DNA of 64,000 bases from an uncultured Bacteroidia bacterium (GTDB taxonomy: Bacteria > Bacteroidota > Bacteroidia > Bacteroidales > ML635J-15), in NCBI GenBank assembly GCA_902791865.1, contig CADAXK010000007.1, positions 1-64,000 on the forward strand, written 5' to 3'. Under the pieces are notes generated by a model. It had not been told where the DNA came from and did no database searches. It saw only the letters and a list, made by a program, of their open reading frames with translations. Position numbers and translations under genes: made by a program. This document shows, piece after piece, positions 32,678 through 42,656 of the stretch; the stretch's first letter is position 1; each line of letters starts with the position of its first letter.

Positions 32678-34396
32678 TCAATTACCCTTTATGTCGAGCA
32701 GTTGGATTTGCAGTGTGGTTTGGTTCATGAAGTTGTTTTCTGCAATGTGGTAGCAGATGTCGAATGGCTTGTAGTCGGAGATGGTTTCGTAGCGGTTGCC
32801 GAATCCGAAACCTACGCCATCAATGCAATTATTGTCGCCAACCTGCTGAACGATTTTCAGTTTTAAATGTTCTAGATTTTTGCCGATTTGTCGTCCCATG
32901 CCGTTGTCGTAAATTTGCCTTGAAGCGAATACTGGCGACATATTGCCGGGTCCAAACGGTGCGAATTGCTTGAGTATGCGGTAAGTTTTTGGCGTTATCT
33001 CCTTTATCATTATTTCTGTGTCGATGCGAATTATAGGATGCCTTTGCTCTTCGGTGATATTTTCACGCACATACTTTTCGAATCTTTGCTTGAATGCTTC
33101 AAGGTTTTCTTTTTGCATCGATAGTCCTGCTGCGTAGGTGTGTCCGCCGAAACTTTCGAGCAAATCGCTGCAGGCAGTAACGGCGCTGTACAAGTCGAAA
33201 CCTTCTACCGATCGAGCCGAGCCTACAATAAGACCGTTGTTTTCGGTAAGTACTATTGTCGGTCTGTAGTATGTTTCGGTAAGTCTCGATGCAACGATTC
33301 CAACGACACCCTTATGCCAGTTAGGTGAGAATACAACAGTAGAATATGCATTTTTCAATGTTTCGTCAGATTCGATTTGAGCAATGGCTTCTTCGGTGAT
33401 GTTGCGGTCGATTTCCTTGCGGTAACTATTCATGCCATCGATGGAATTGCCGATTTGCAATGCGAAGTCACGGTCGGTGGTAATCAGCAGTTCTACGGCG
33501 GTCTTGCCTGTGTCGATACGACCGGCTGCGTTTATTCTCGGACCAATCTTGAAAACAATGTCATTGATTTGTATTTCCTTGTTGCTCAAATCGGTGAGGT
33601 CGATTATGCTTTCGAGTCCAGTGCAAGGCGATGTGTTCAATTTTTGCAATCCGTAGAATGCAAGAATTCTATTTTCGCCGATTATTGGAACAATGTCCGA
33701 ACCGATGCTAACGGCAACAAGGTCGAGGTAGCATGTAATGTCCTCTATGTCGAGGTTATGCTTTTGTATGTATCCTTGCAACAGTTTGAAAGCCACGCCG
33801 CAGCCAGAAAGTTCGTTGAACGGATAGCCACAGTCGGGTCGCTTGGGGTCGAGTACGGCGTATGCGTTTGGCAGTTCATCGCCAACGGTATGGTGGTCGC
33901 ATACAATGACCTCTATTCCTTTGCTGTTGGCGTAGTCGATTTTGTCGTTGCCCTTTATTCCGCAGTCAACGGTAATAAGTAACGTAATACCGTTTGCGGT
34001 AGCGTAGTCGATACCTTGTGTTGAAAGTCCATAGCCTTCCAAGTAGCGGTCGGGAATGTAGAAATCGACATTTGCATTCTGTTTTTTCAGGTAGCGCAGC
34101 ATAAGTGCAGTTGCAGTTGTGCCATCTACATCGTAGTCTCCGAAAATCAATATTTTTTCGTGATTGTCGATTGCGCGTGTAAGACGATCAACGGCCTTGT
34201 CCATGTCTTTCATTAGGAATGGGTCGTAAAGGTCGTCGAGCTGAGGACGGAAAAAGCGTTTTGCTTCATCGTAGTCATGTACCCCGCGCTGAACAAGTAA
34301 GGTAGCTATAAGTTTGTCCACTCCAACATCCTTCATCAACCGTTCAACAGACCGGCTGTCGTTACATTCCTTAACTGTCCAAAGCTTTTCCGTCAT
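32678..34396 (-). CDS. recJ: Single-stranded-DNA-specific exonuclease RecJ
   Basis: The 572-residue exonuclease degrades single-stranded DNA 5' to 3' in RecF-pathway recombination and mismatch repair. DHH-family motifs are intact: FGDYDVDGTTATALM, VDCGIKG, VIVCDHHTVGDELP and, in the DHHA1 part, GHTYAAGLSM. The start at 34396 (MTEKLWTVKEC) was chosen because the upstream extension is short, hydrophobic and would overlap a terminator region. The C-terminal OB-like domain ends with LLDIKGN. Confidence 0.93.
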   Translation of the reverse strand: MTEKLWTVKECNDSRSVERLMKDVGVDKLIATLLVQRGVHDYDEAKRFFRPQLDDLYDPFLMKDMDKAVDRLTRAIDNHEKILIFGDYDVDGTTATALMLRYLKKQNANVDFYIPDRYLEGYGLSTQGIDYATANGITLLITVDCGIKGNDKIDYANSKGIEVIVCDHHTVGDELPNAYAVLDPKRPDCGYPFNELSGCGVAFKLLQGYIQKHNLDIEDITCYLDLVAVSIGSDIVPIIGENRILAFYGLQKLNTSPCTGLESIIDLTDLSNKEIQINDIVFKIGPRINAAGRIDTGKTAVELLITTDRDFALQIGNSIDGMNSYRKEIDRNITEEAIAQIESDETLKNAYSTVVFSPNWHKGVVGIVASRLTETYYRPTIVLTENNGLIVGSARSVEGFDLYSAVTACSDLLESFGGHTYAAGLSMQKENLEAFKQRFEKYVRENITEEQRHPIIRIDTEIMIKEITPKTYRILKQFAPFGPGNMSPVFASRQIYDNGMGRQIGKNLEHLKLKIVQQVGDNNCIDGVGFGFGNRYETISDYKPFDICYHIAENNFMNQTTLQIQLLDIKGN

Positions 34397-34436
34397 CGTC
34401 TTCAATTTTGGGGTGGTAAAAATAATATTAAAAATA

Positions 34437-34466
34437 AAAAAAGCCGGCATGTAATCCGACTTTTTT
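34437..34466. terminator. Bidirectional-looking hairpin between serS and recJ
   Basis: AAAAAAGCCGG and CCGACTTTTTT pair with one mismatch, an 8-nt loop and A/T tracts on both sides, suiting termination in either direction. Confidence 0.6.
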
Positions 34467-34499
34467 GTGAACAAGGGTAAAATTGTTTCTTTCTTGTTG

Positions 34500-34519
34500 A
34501 GACGCAAAATTTTGCGTCT
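34500..34519 (+). repeat. Dispersed palindrome, 20-bp core (copy 5)
   Basis: AGACGCAAAA followed by its exact reverse complement. Flanks TTGTTG (left) and GTAC (right) define the family's forward orientation. Core identical to the copy at 10252-10271. Confidence 0.85.
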
Positions 34520-34534
34520 GTACTTTTGTATTGT

Positions 34535-34564
34535 TGTGGCGTCGTGGCATGCCGCGACACCACA
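34535..34564. repeat. Palindromic element, variant (copy 6)
   Basis: TGTGGCGTCGTGGCATGCC and the following GCGACACCACA pair as an imperfect palindrome with one T-G mismatch. It lies 15 bp after copy 5. Confidence 0.6.
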
Positions 34565-34579
34565 GATTGTCCATTGATT

Positions 34580-35845
34580 CTATATCTTGTCGAAACCAGT
34601 ATATTTCCTCAGAACTTCTGGAACTATAATTCCGTCTTCGGTCTGGTAGTTTTCGATGATTGCAGCCATGATTCTCGGCAATGCGAGTGCGCTACCGTTG
34701 AGCGTATGGCAAAGCTGGGTTTTCTTGTCGGCTGTACGGTATCTCAGTTTCAGACGATTTGCCTGGAAATCTTCGAAATTGGAAACAGAGCTTACCTCAA
34801 GCCACTTTTCCTGTGCTGCCGAGAATACCTCAAAGTCGAATGTAAGCGATGAGGTAAAGCTTATGTCGCCACCGCAGAGACGCAAAACGCGGTAGGGAAG
34901 TCCCAACTTAATGAGCAAACCTTCAACATGAGCCTTCATTTCTTCCAATGCCTCGTATGAATCTTCTGGTTTGCGAATCTGGACGATTTCCACCTTGTCG
35001 AATTCGTGCAGACGGTTCAGTCCGCGCACATTTGCACCCCAAGAACCAGCTTCGCGGCGGAAGCATGCCGAGTAGGCAACATTCTTTATCGGGAAATCCT
35101 TCTCGTTGAGGATAACATCGCGGTAAAGGTTGGTTACGGGAACTTCGGCAGTCGGGATAAGGTAGTAGTTGTCGACTGTTGCATGGTACATCTGTCCTTC
35201 CTTGTCGGGAAGTTGACCTGTTCCGTAACCGCTGTCCTCGTTGACCATCAATGGAGGAAGTACTTCGGCATAACCAGCCTTTTCTGCTTCGTCGAGGAAG
35301 AAGGTTATGAGTGCGCGTTGTAGTTTTGCGCCTTTGCCGAGATATACTGGGAATCCTGCGCCGGTAATCTTTGTTCCAAGGTCGAAGTTTATGATATTCA
35401 AGTCCTTTATAATTTCCCAATGCGGTTTCTTGAACTTGAGTTCGGGAATGGTTCCGCCCATCTTTTCAACAACATTGTCGTCTTCGCCCTTGCCTAGTGG
35501 AACAGATTCGTGTGGAGTGTTTGGAAGAAGCACCATGTAGCCGTTGAGTTCTTTTTCGGCTTCGGCTTGCTTTGCTTCAAGTTCCTTCACTTGTTCCTTC
35601 ATTTCGGCAGTTTTCGACTTTGCCTGTTCGGCTTCGTCCTTCTTGCCTTGAGCGAAAAGTTGACCAACTTGCTTGGCTATGGTGTTCAATTCCTTCAGTA
35701 TGTTGTCTTTTGTAAACTGACATTCCTTGCGGCGGTCGTCGCAGGCGATGATTTTTTCTACTAGTTCTGTTGCGTCGAAATTCTTAATTTTCAGACGGTT
35801 GATGACGAAATCCTTGTCGTCGCGTATTAACTTTAATGTAAGCAT
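34580..35845 (-). CDS. serS: Seryl-tRNA synthetase
   Basis: The 421-residue class II synthetase charges tRNA-Ser with serine. It has the N-terminal long coiled-coil arm (about residues 30-105) that contacts the tRNA long variable arm, and class II motifs: GTGQLPDKEGQMYH (motif 1 region), FRREAGSWGANVRGLNRLHEFDKVE (motif 2) and TLNGSALALPRIMAAIIENYQ (motif 3). Length and motif order are normal. A reverse -7 element (35869-35876) lies 24 bp upstream. Confidence 0.96.
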   Translation of the reverse strand: MLTLKLIRDDKDFVINRLKIKNFDATELVEKIIACDDRRKECQFTKDNILKELNTIAKQVGQLFAQGKKDEAEQAKSKTAEMKEQVKELEAKQAEAEKELNGYMVLLPNTPHESVPLGKGEDDNVVEKMGGTIPELKFKKPHWEIIKDLNIINFDLGTKITGAGFPVYLGKGAKLQRALITFFLDEAEKAGYAEVLPPLMVNEDSGYGTGQLPDKEGQMYHATVDNYYLIPTAEVPVTNLYRDVILNEKDFPIKNVAYSACFRREAGSWGANVRGLNRLHEFDKVEIVQIRKPEDSYEALEEMKAHVEGLLIKLGLPYRVLRLCGGDISFTSSLTFDFEVFSAAQEKWLEVSSVSNFEDFQANRLKLRYRTADKKTQLCHTLNGSALALPRIMAAIIENYQTEDGIIVPEVLRKYTGFDKI

Positions 35846-35868
35846 TTTCTGAAAAATTTAATCGGGTG

Positions 35869-35876
35869 CAAATTTA
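35869..35876 (-). promoter_or_regulatory. -7 element of serS (minus strand)
   Basis: CAAATTTA on the plus strand reads TAAATTTG on the minus strand, matching TAnnTTTG 24 bp before the serS start. Confidence 0.45.
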
Positions 35877-35996
35877 TGCAACTTCCATAAATTTTGTTGA
35901 AAAAATAATTACAATTTTCAAATTTATGCTTTCCTCTGTTGTGAGGCCTTATTGAACTTGTTATCAACTGTATGATGATAACTTTACGAAAATGCG

Positions 35997-36028
35997 TTTC
36001 ATCCGAAACGATAATTTTCATACATTTG
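35997..36028 (+). promoter_or_regulatory. Promoter of the 1432-residue surface protein
   Basis: TTTC (35997-36000), a 20-nt spacer and TACATTTG (36021-36028) match TTTG-N19-21-TAnnTTTG with one mismatch in the first element. It lies 27 bp before the start codon. Confidence 0.5.
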
Positions 36029-36055
36029 CGACAATACAAGTAAATTATAATTCAA

Positions 36056-39000
36056 ATGAAAAAACTATCGCTAATTTTAGCATTGATTATCACTTGCTTG
36101 GCGAGTGTATATGGACAATCGTCAGTTTTGTTTGGTTACGAGCAGGTTCTTCCTTCCGATACGGTAACTTGTATTGCACAGGATGCTGATGGCAATATTT
36201 TAATTGGTACAAGGAATGGATTGGTTTCGTATGATGGCATTGATTTTAATGTGATTACAACCGCCAACGGACTTGCTGGCAATTCCATAAACGACATTTG
36301 CGTTGCTCCAGATGGAAAAGTTTATGTTGCGACAACAACTGGAGTTTCGATAAGCAATGGCAATGCATGGCAAAACGATTTCACTGGAAGTAATATTAGA
36401 AAGATTGCCGCTCTTGCCGGTGGTAGATTTTGGTACGCGACATTAACTTCCGTAATTGAGTTCAATTCGGGAACTACTACTGTAATTTTGGATGATTACG
36501 ATTATTCAAATGTAGTAACTGACATTTTTGTTGACCGTGGACAGAATGTGTGGGTGAGTAGTAACGGAAAATTGGTTGAAATATGTGCCGATGGAAAATT
36601 AAAGTCGTTTTCTGATGTATTTTCTGGCAAAGTGGTTTACAATGTGTATCAGCGTTTCAATGGTGACCTGCTTGCTGCGACTAGCACGGGTATAATGTCG
36701 TACGATTACGATGCATGGACATCAATTGATGGCATAACTGTTGGAGCATCGGCAGTATGCGAGGATTTTGCGCAAAACATCATTTACGGAAACCTAAACG
36801 GAATTTACAAGTACGATGGAGCATCCAATGTTTTGCTGAATGATAATTTTTCAGCAGAAAAACTTATGGTCAGCAGTTTGCCAAGCAAAAGAATATGGTG
36901 CGCCGATTTGCAGAATGGTGTTGCTGTTATGGACTTTAATGGCAATGCTGAAACCTATCACACAAATCGCACCATGATTAACCATACGCCGAATTTCATT
37001 TGGGGCGATAATGAAGGAACTGTGTGCATTGCAGGAAATGGCGGAATAAACATGGTTTCGGATTTCACATGGTTGTCGTACAAGCGCAATTTGCAGAATC
37101 TTACAGTTAATGCAATGTGCCTGCGCAACGATACTGTTTGGATTGGAACCAACAATTCGCTTTTGCGCAAAGCTGGAATAAATGTCTCGACAGTAGTGCA
37201 GACAAATGTAAATGCAATAGCCGAAGATGGTGATTTCGTTTATGTTGCAACAAATTTTGGAATTCTAAAGATTAGCGGCGGGTCGGTGGTTGATACTATT
37301 GAAAGCTCATCAGCGGTAAAGGATTTGGTATGCAACAATGGCGTTTTCGCAATAGCGGGAACTGAATTGTATAAGGTAGAAAACAATGCATTGGTGCAAA
37401 TGACAGCAGGAATTAGCCTCAGTGCGAGCTCCCGTTTCGTAAAGACAGCGTCTGGAAATATGTACATTACTGTTAACAACGGATTGGCAAGTTTCAATCC
37501 ATCGGGAGCACCTGCCGCAGAGCTTATAGAGCCGGGTTTCACACAAAATATAGTTTCATCTACAGCTTGTGACGGCAATGTGTATGTGCTCATTAGCGAT
37601 GGAAGTATTTACGAATATTCTAGTTCGTGGCGCGAGGTGACAACTGGAAGTTACACTAAGATAGCATCGGCAGGAAACGGAGTTGTTTGGGCAATATGTA
37701 ATAATGGCAATGTGGCAAGAATTTGTATCGACTGCAACGCTGATTTTACAATCTCATCGCAACCCGAAACCTGCGATGGCATTAGCAATGCAAGCCTTAC
37801 TGTTTCGGCAACGGGTGCGACATCCTATTCAATTGACAATGGCGAAAATTGGCAGTCAAGCGGAAATTTTGCAAGCATATCAGGAGGAAACAAGCATCTT
37901 TTGGCAAAAAGCTCGTCGGGCAAAATAATTGCCGATTCGGTTTTCTTTGTAGAATACGGCAATGCACTTCAAAATCAAAATCTAACCTATATTCAGCCAG
38001 ATTGCTTCGGAGAAACAGGAAGCCTTTCGCTTTCAAACCTTGGAGCATCGACTTTCGAATGGGAAAATGGCAATACAGCGGTAACCGCACGCACAAATCT
38101 TGGTGCTGAAAATTATTCTGTGACAATAACATCGGGAAGTTGCACCAGAATATTGGCGACTACGGTAGTTACGAAAGCTCAGATTCTTATCAATGCAACA
38201 TCAGACAATCTTTTATGCAATGGTGACAATTCGGGAAGAATAATACTTAATGTTACTGGTGGAACTTCGCCTTACACTTATGCATGGAACAACAACGCTG
38301 CAACGGCATCATTAGAAAATCTTGCTGCGGGCGAATATTCCTGCACTGTAACCGATAGAAATTCCTGCACTGTTTCGCAGTCGTTCACAATAACGCAACC
38401 AGATTCGTTACTTGTGCAAACCGAAGTCACCAATTTAAGTTGTTGGAATTCAGATGATGGTGCAATTTCTGTTTCAGTCACTGGAGGAACTCAACCATAC
38501 AGTTATTTGTGGAACGATGGCGTTACAACGGCAGACAGAACAAACTTGTATGCAGTCACGTATGGGCTGATGGTAACGGATGCAAACGGATGTAATGTAG
38601 CTACTTTCCCAACTGTATGGCATCCAGACCCAATCACGTTTTGGGTAACTAATCAAACCGACATAACTTGTTTTGGCGCCAACGATGGAACTATTTCTAC
38701 TGGTATAAGGGGAGGTACTCGCCCGTACAGCTATACTTGGTCTGATGAAGCAACAACAGCAAACAGAACTGATCTTTCGGCTGGCTATTACCGCCTTACT
38801 GTTACCGATGCCAATTCGTGTGTAGCGACTTTGTCTGCTAATGTTACAGAACCTGAAGAACTTGTAGCGGTAGCCAATGTTTCTCCAATAATATGTGCTG
38901 GTGACGTTGCGCAACTATCGGCGTCGGCAACAGGAGGAACAGGAGTTTATGCGCAATATTTCTGGTTTAGGGAAGGAAATACTACTTCGCCGGTATGTGT

Positions 39001-40354
39001 ACAGCCTAACTATCAAAATGTTGCTCCTGGAACATATTACTTGGTAGCAAAGGATAGTCATAACTGCACCGACACAATTCAAGTGGTTGTTGAAGATGCC
39101 GAACCACACAATTTTGTGGTTACAGTAACAGACGCAACATGTAATGGTGCTAGCAATGGTGCAATTTCCATAACGCCGGATGGCGGTTTCACTTTTGCAT
39201 GGAGCAATGGCATTTCCAATACCAATAATGCAAACACGCTTCCGGCAGGCAATTATTCGGTTACAATAACCGATGCAAGCGATTGCACAACTGTGATTGA
39301 CACTGTCGTACGTGAGCCAGAAATGCCGTTGATTGGAAGTTTTGATGACATGGTTCTGTGCGAAGGTCAGACCTATACGCTCAATGTAGGCAGTTATGCT
39401 TCGTATCAGTGGAGTACTAATGCCACATCGCAGACCATAATTGTGGATGCTGAGGGCGATTATTCGGTAACAGTGACCGACAATATGGGCTGTCGTTTGT
39501 ACGATGAGGTAAACATAAGTTTCCGCCGACCTTATACTGGCGACAGACTTGCGCTTGCAAGCGTAACAGAATCGAATTCGGTAATTTTGCGTTGGAATAA
39601 GACAGATAATCAAGGTACGGCATCGTATCGGATTTACCGCGATTCTGGGGATGGTTTCTCACAAATAGCTACTGTAGGCTTCAACAACGAATCTATGTAC
39701 GAGGATACTGCGGTAAATGTTGCTGAGCATTATTATAAATATAAGGTAACAGCAGTCAGCAATTGTGGCGATGAGAGCGAAGTAAATGATTTCCATCTCA
39801 CCATTGTCCTCGCCGCCATTTGCGACAACAACAATGTCTGCAACCTCAACTGGAGTCCTTACATGGGCATTACCGAAACTTTCACATATCTTCTTGCTGG
39901 CGATTCGCCCGAAACATTGGAAGTCGTGGATTCAGTGCTTTTCAATACCTACAATTACATTCAGATGAACCAGTATGAAGGAGGTACATATTATCGCATA
40001 ATGATAAAGATGAGCCATCCTTTGGTATTGGGCGATGAAATTTACGATAGAATCTATTCCAATATTGTTCGTTGCGGAGGCAATGATGAGCCACCTGTAA
40101 CTGCTGATGAATTAAAAGTTATGGACATTTCGGCTTATCCAAATCCATTCAACGATGAAATTACAATCGAGTTCAGCATAAATGGTGCTGAAAAGGTTGC
40201 ATACGAGGTTGTAAATGCTCTTGGACAAATTGTAATTGAAGGCAAGCATGTTGAGAGTCCGATTAAATTTGGAACGGAGCTTAATGCAGGAATGTATTTT
40301 GTAAGACTTCGTGCTGGCGATGAGGTTCAGACGATAAAGATAAGCAAGCAATAG
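36056..40354 (+). CDS. Giant secreted protein: propeller repeats, SprB repeats, T9SS sorting domain
   Basis: This 1432-residue protein has a signal peptide (LILALIITCLASVYGQ). Residues about 25-560 are propeller-like repeats of the two-component-regulator type (for example TCIAQDADGNILIGTRNGL). From about 565 to 1120 come six or seven SprB-type repeats, each C.G..DG.I...GGT.PY.Y.W..... LSAGxYxxTVTD. A fibronectin-like part follows. The C-terminal about 80 residues (AYPNPFNDEITIEFSI, YFVRLRAGDEVQTIKISKQ) are a type A T9SS sorting domain, so the protein is exported across the outer membrane and probably attached to the surface. SprB-like proteins act as adhesins in gliding relatives. The only candidate neighbour for cargo or anchoring is truA, which is unrelated. 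Confidence 0.9.
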   Translation: MKKLSLILALIITCLASVYGQSSVLFGYEQVLPSDTVTCIAQDADGNILIGTRNGLVSYDGIDFNVITTANGLAGNSINDICVAPDGKVYVATTTGVSISNGNAWQNDFTGSNIRKIAALAGGRFWYATLTSVIEFNSGTTTVILDDYDYSNVVTDIFVDRGQNVWVSSNGKLVEICADGKLKSFSDVFSGKVVYNVYQRFNGDLLAATSTGIMSYDYDAWTSIDGITVGASAVCEDFAQNIIYGNLNGIYKYDGASNVLLNDNFSAEKLMVSSLPSKRIWCADLQNGVAVMDFNGNAETYHTNRTMINHTPNFIWGDNEGTVCIAGNGGINMVSDFTWLSYKRNLQNLTVNAMCLRNDTVWIGTNNSLLRKAGINVSTVVQTNVNAIAEDGDFVYVATNFGILKISGGSVVDTIESSSAVKDLVCNNGVFAIAGTELYKVENNALVQMTAGISLSASSRFVKTASGNMYITVNNGLASFNPSGAPAAELIEPGFTQNIVSSTACDGNVYVLISDGSIYEYSSSWREVTTGSYTKIASAGNGVVWAICNNGNVARICIDCNADFTISSQPETCDGISNASLTVSATGATSYSIDNGENWQSSGNFASISGGNKHLLAKSSSGKIIADSVFFVEYGNALQNQNLTYIQPDCFGETGSLSLSNLGASTFEWENGNTAVTARTNLGAENYSVTITSGSCTRILATTVVTKAQILINATSDNLLCNGDNSGRIILNVTGGTSPYTYAWNNNAATASLENLAAGEYSCTVTDRNSCTVSQSFTITQPDSLLVQTEVTNLSCWNSDDGAISVSVTGGTQPYSYLWNDGVTTADRTNLYAVTYGLMVTDANGCNVATFPTVWHPDPITFWVTNQTDITCFGANDGTISTGIRGGTRPYSYTWSDEATTANRTDLSAGYYRLTVTDANSCVATLSANVTEPEELVAVANVSPIICAGDVAQLSASATGGTGVYAQYFWFREGNTTSPVCVQPNYQNVAPGTYYLVAKDSHNCTDTIQVVVEDAEPHNFVVTVTDATCNGASNGAISITPDGGFTFAWSNGISNTNNANTLPAGNYSVTITDASDCTTVIDTVVREPEMPLIGSFDDMVLCEGQTYTLNVGSYASYQWSTNATSQTIIVDAEGDYSVTVTDNMGCRLYDEVNISFRRPYTGDRLALASVTESNSVILRWNKTDNQGTASYRIYRDSGDGFSQIATVGFNNESMYEDTAVNVAEHYYKYKVTAVSNCGDESEVNDFHLTIVLAAICDNNNVCNLNWSPYMGITETFTYLLAGDSPETLEVVDSVLFNTYNYIQMNQYEGGTYYRIMIKMSHPLVLGDEIYDRIYSNIVRCGGNDEPPVTADELKVMDISAYPNPFNDEITIEFSINGAEKVAYEVVNALGQIVIEGKHVESPIKFGTELNAGMYFVRLRAGDEVQTIKISKQ

Positions 40355-40359
40355 CAAAT

Positions 40360-41082
40360 ATGCGCTACAGAATTGACCTTTCGTATGTTGGAACGCATTA
40401 CCATGGCTGGCAGTCTCAGCCTAATGCTTCAACTGTGCAGGAAACTCTTGAGGATGCCTTGGAAATGGTACTCCGCGAAAATATTTCTGTAACTGGATGC
40501 GGTCGTACCGACACTGGTGTCCATGCCGAATACTATGTTGCGCATTTCGATGCCAATGCAGAAATTGATGCAAAAATCACAGACAGGCTTAATAGATTGT
40601 TGCCAGATGACATTTCAATTTTTTCAATTGTCAAGGCTGATGAAAATTTTCATGCTCGCTTCGATGCAAAGAAGCGTTCGTACAAGTATGTAATAACGCA
40701 GCGAAAAAATCCGTTTCTAAAAGGTTTTTCGTGGCATGTGCGTTATCCTCTCAATGTCGCCAGAATGCAGGAAGCGGCAGATAAATTATTCAACTACACA
40801 GACTTTACAAGTTTCAGCAAGTTGCATACGGATGTGAAGACCAACAATTGTAAAATATATCGTGCAGAGTTTGTTAGGGATGGCGACCAGATTGTATTTC
40901 ATATTTCTGCAGACCGCTTTCTCCGCAATATGGTACGTGCTATTGTGGGTACGCTGGTCGAGGTCGGCAAGGACAAGCTTTCGGTAGATGACTTTTGCCG
41001 TATCATCGAAAGCAAGGACCGTTGCGAAGCTTGTCAGTCGGTGCCAGCGGATGGATTGTTTTTAACCGAGGTTGAATACTGA
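40360..41082 (+). CDS. truA: tRNA pseudouridine(38-40) synthase TruA
   Basis: The 240-residue synthase converts U38-U40 of the anticodon stem-loop. The N-terminus starts MRYRIDLSYVGTHYHGWQSQP, the catalytic Asp is in SVTGCGRTDTGVHAEYYVAHF (about residue 52), and the C-terminal motif FLRNMVRAIVGTLVEVG is intact. It begins 5 bp after the giant surface gene, so read-through from that promoter is likely. The stop lies 3 bp before the convergent lipoprotein stop. Confidence 0.95.
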   Translation: MRYRIDLSYVGTHYHGWQSQPNASTVQETLEDALEMVLRENISVTGCGRTDTGVHAEYYVAHFDANAEIDAKITDRLNRLLPDDISIFSIVKADENFHARFDAKKRSYKYVITQRKNPFLKGFSWHVRYPLNVARMQEAADKLFNYTDFTSFSKLHTDVKTNNCKIYRAEFVRDGDQIVFHISADRFLRNMVRAIVGTLVEVGKDKLSVDDFCRIIESKDRCEACQSVPADGLFLTEVEY

Positions 41083-41085
41083 TAA

Positions 41086-42105
41086 TTACAATTTCTTTAC
41101 AATCTCAGTTCCTTCCATTATGCCTTCTTCCTCATCAAAGTAGGAGTATATTATCTTGAACATATCCTTTTGTCCTTTTACAGGAGTGATTATGGGTTCT
41201 CCGGACTCTTCTAATGCTTCCATCAGGTTGCAGTGTACGGAAAACGGTTCTACAAAGTATTCCCATTCTCCGTTTACAAGCGTATATATATAGAAGGTAT
41301 GCCAGCAACTTGTCCACCACCATGGCCAAATGCCAATTTCAATGGTGCCGTTTCCATCCAGATCACCGTAAATTTTTGGTTTGCCTCCAATGCAGGTTTC
41401 AACCTCGATAGGCGGTATGTTGCTGTCGGAGAACATGATAAGACAGTTGCATTCGCCTTCGCATTCCATGAAATGGTCTTCGTCATCGTATTTCTTTGGT
41501 TCGAGCAGATAGCACGATTCCTTTTTGCCATCACCATTGAAATCGTAAGTGCCGGGGACATCGTATCTGTCGCCCATTTCCTGATTGAGATTTTTCTTTT
41601 CGGCGCGTTTTGCTAGGTTTTCATCTGTAATGAGGTCGCTTTCGACCGAAATTTTCCAGTCGTCGCCAGCCTTGCGGAAATGCAAGTAGGAGGGATAGTC
41701 GGTTGTTTTGCCGTCAACTGTAACTCTTTTGTTGAAACTGCATTTTACCTCGTTGTCGCTTATGTCTTCTATTGTTATTTCGCCAGTTGCTTCCTGCTTG
41801 AAATCTGGTTTTTTCTTGAAAAAAGCCAGTTTGTTTTCAATGCATTCGTTTTTGTCCATAGGAGAGCCATAGAACATAACATTTTGGTTGTATATGTTCG
41901 ACAATGCACCAACATCTTTGGTGTTGTGAGCATCGCACCATTTGCCGACAAGTGCCGAAAAGTCAGTTTTGCTTTCGGTTTCCGTTTCGGACTTTGTTTC
42001 TGTTTCGGTACTTTCGGTTGGTTCGGTTGCCTTTGGAGAATTGCAGCTCCATGCTATTGCTAGTACAATCAGCAATGTGGTTATGGCGAAAAGTTTGGTT
42101 TTCAT
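41086..42105 (-). CDS. Lipoprotein with SnoaL/NTF2-like domain
   Basis: The 339-residue lipoprotein has a signal with lipobox AWSCNS (Cys at about residue 21), then a Glu/Thr-rich linker (TESTETETKSETETESK). Residues about 48-160 resemble a SnoaL/NTF2-like domain (LVGKWCDAHNTKDVGALSNIYNQNV, ending KAGDDWKISVESDLI). The C-terminal half, about 180-335, carries FDFNGDGKKESCYLLEPKKYDDEDH and LDGNGTIEIGIWPW, FG-GAP-like calcium-binding loops. The role is unknown. It is the last gene of the minus-strand foldase row and may share a transcript with the cyclophilin gene 28 bp upstream. Confidence 0.75.
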   Translation of the reverse strand: MKTKLFAITTLLIVLAIAWSCNSPKATEPTESTETETKSETETESKTDFSALVGKWCDAHNTKDVGALSNIYNQNVMFYGSPMDKNECIENKLAFFKKKPDFKQEATGEITIEDISDNEVKCSFNKRVTVDGKTTDYPSYLHFRKAGDDWKISVESDLITDENLAKRAEKKNLNQEMGDRYDVPGTYDFNGDGKKESCYLLEPKKYDDEDHFMECEGECNCLIMFSDSNIPPIEVETCIGGKPKIYGDLDGNGTIEIGIWPWWWTSCWHTFYIYTLVNGEWEYFVEPFSVHCNLMEALEESGEPIITPVKGQKDMFKIIYSYFDEEEGIMEGTEIVKKL

Positions 42106-42133
42106 TTTGTTTATTCTTTAATGACCAGAAAGA

Positions 42134-42592
42134 TTATTCTTCCTCTATTGTAATTTCCTCGATTTTGCATCCCTGGCGAATCTTGTCGAGGGTGTCAAGT
42201 CCTTCGACTACTCTGCCGAAGCATGTGTGCTGACGGTCGAGATGTTTGGTGTATTCGCGGGTAAGGCAGATGAAAAATTGAGAACCGCCAGTGTCGCGTC
42301 CTGCGTGTGCCATCGAGAGTACGCCGCGGTCGTGGTACTGGTTGCCACCATTGAGTTCGCATTTGATTTTGTAGCCTGGTCCGCCCGTTCCTACTCTTGG
42401 ATCGCCAAGATTGCGGGAGAATGGGCATCCGCCTTGTACGACAAATTCGGGAATAACGCGGTGAAAGCGCAGTCCGTTGTAGAAGCCTTCTTCCGCCAGT
42501 TTTATGAAATTTGCAACCGTATTTGGTGCATCGTTGAAATAGAAGTTCACCTTCATGGTGCCAACTTCGGTTTTGATTTTTGCTATCTTCAT
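42134..42592 (-). CDS. Peptidyl-prolyl isomerase, cyclophilin type
   Basis: The 152-residue cyclophilin catalyses cis-trans isomerisation of proline peptide bonds. Conserved parts are YNGLRFHRVIPEFVVQGG (catalytic Arg and Phe), GTGGPGYKIKCE, LSMAHAGRDTGGSQFFI and CFGRVVEGLDTLDKI. There is no signal peptide, so it acts in the cytoplasm. A palindromic repeat (42612-42631) lies between it and surA in the same row. Confidence 0.93.
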   Translation of the reverse strand: MKIAKIKTEVGTMKVNFYFNDAPNTVANFIKLAEEGFYNGLRFHRVIPEFVVQGGCPFSRNLGDPRVGTGGPGYKIKCELNGGNQYHDRGVLSMAHAGRDTGGSQFFICLTREYTKHLDRQHTCFGRVVEGLDTLDKIRQGCKIEEITIEEE

Positions 42593-42611
42593 GATTATAA
42601 TTTTTTTGTTG

Positions 42612-42631
42612 AGTCGTGGCGCGCCGCGACT
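42612..42631 (+). repeat. Dispersed palindrome, 20-bp core (copy 7)
   Basis: AGTCGTGGCG followed by a near-exact reverse complement (one T-G mismatch), with flanks TTGTTG and GTAC. It lies between surA and the cyclophilin gene, inside a probable operon. Confidence 0.8.
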
Positions 42632-42656
42632 GTACTATTTGCCATTCTTCCCCTTT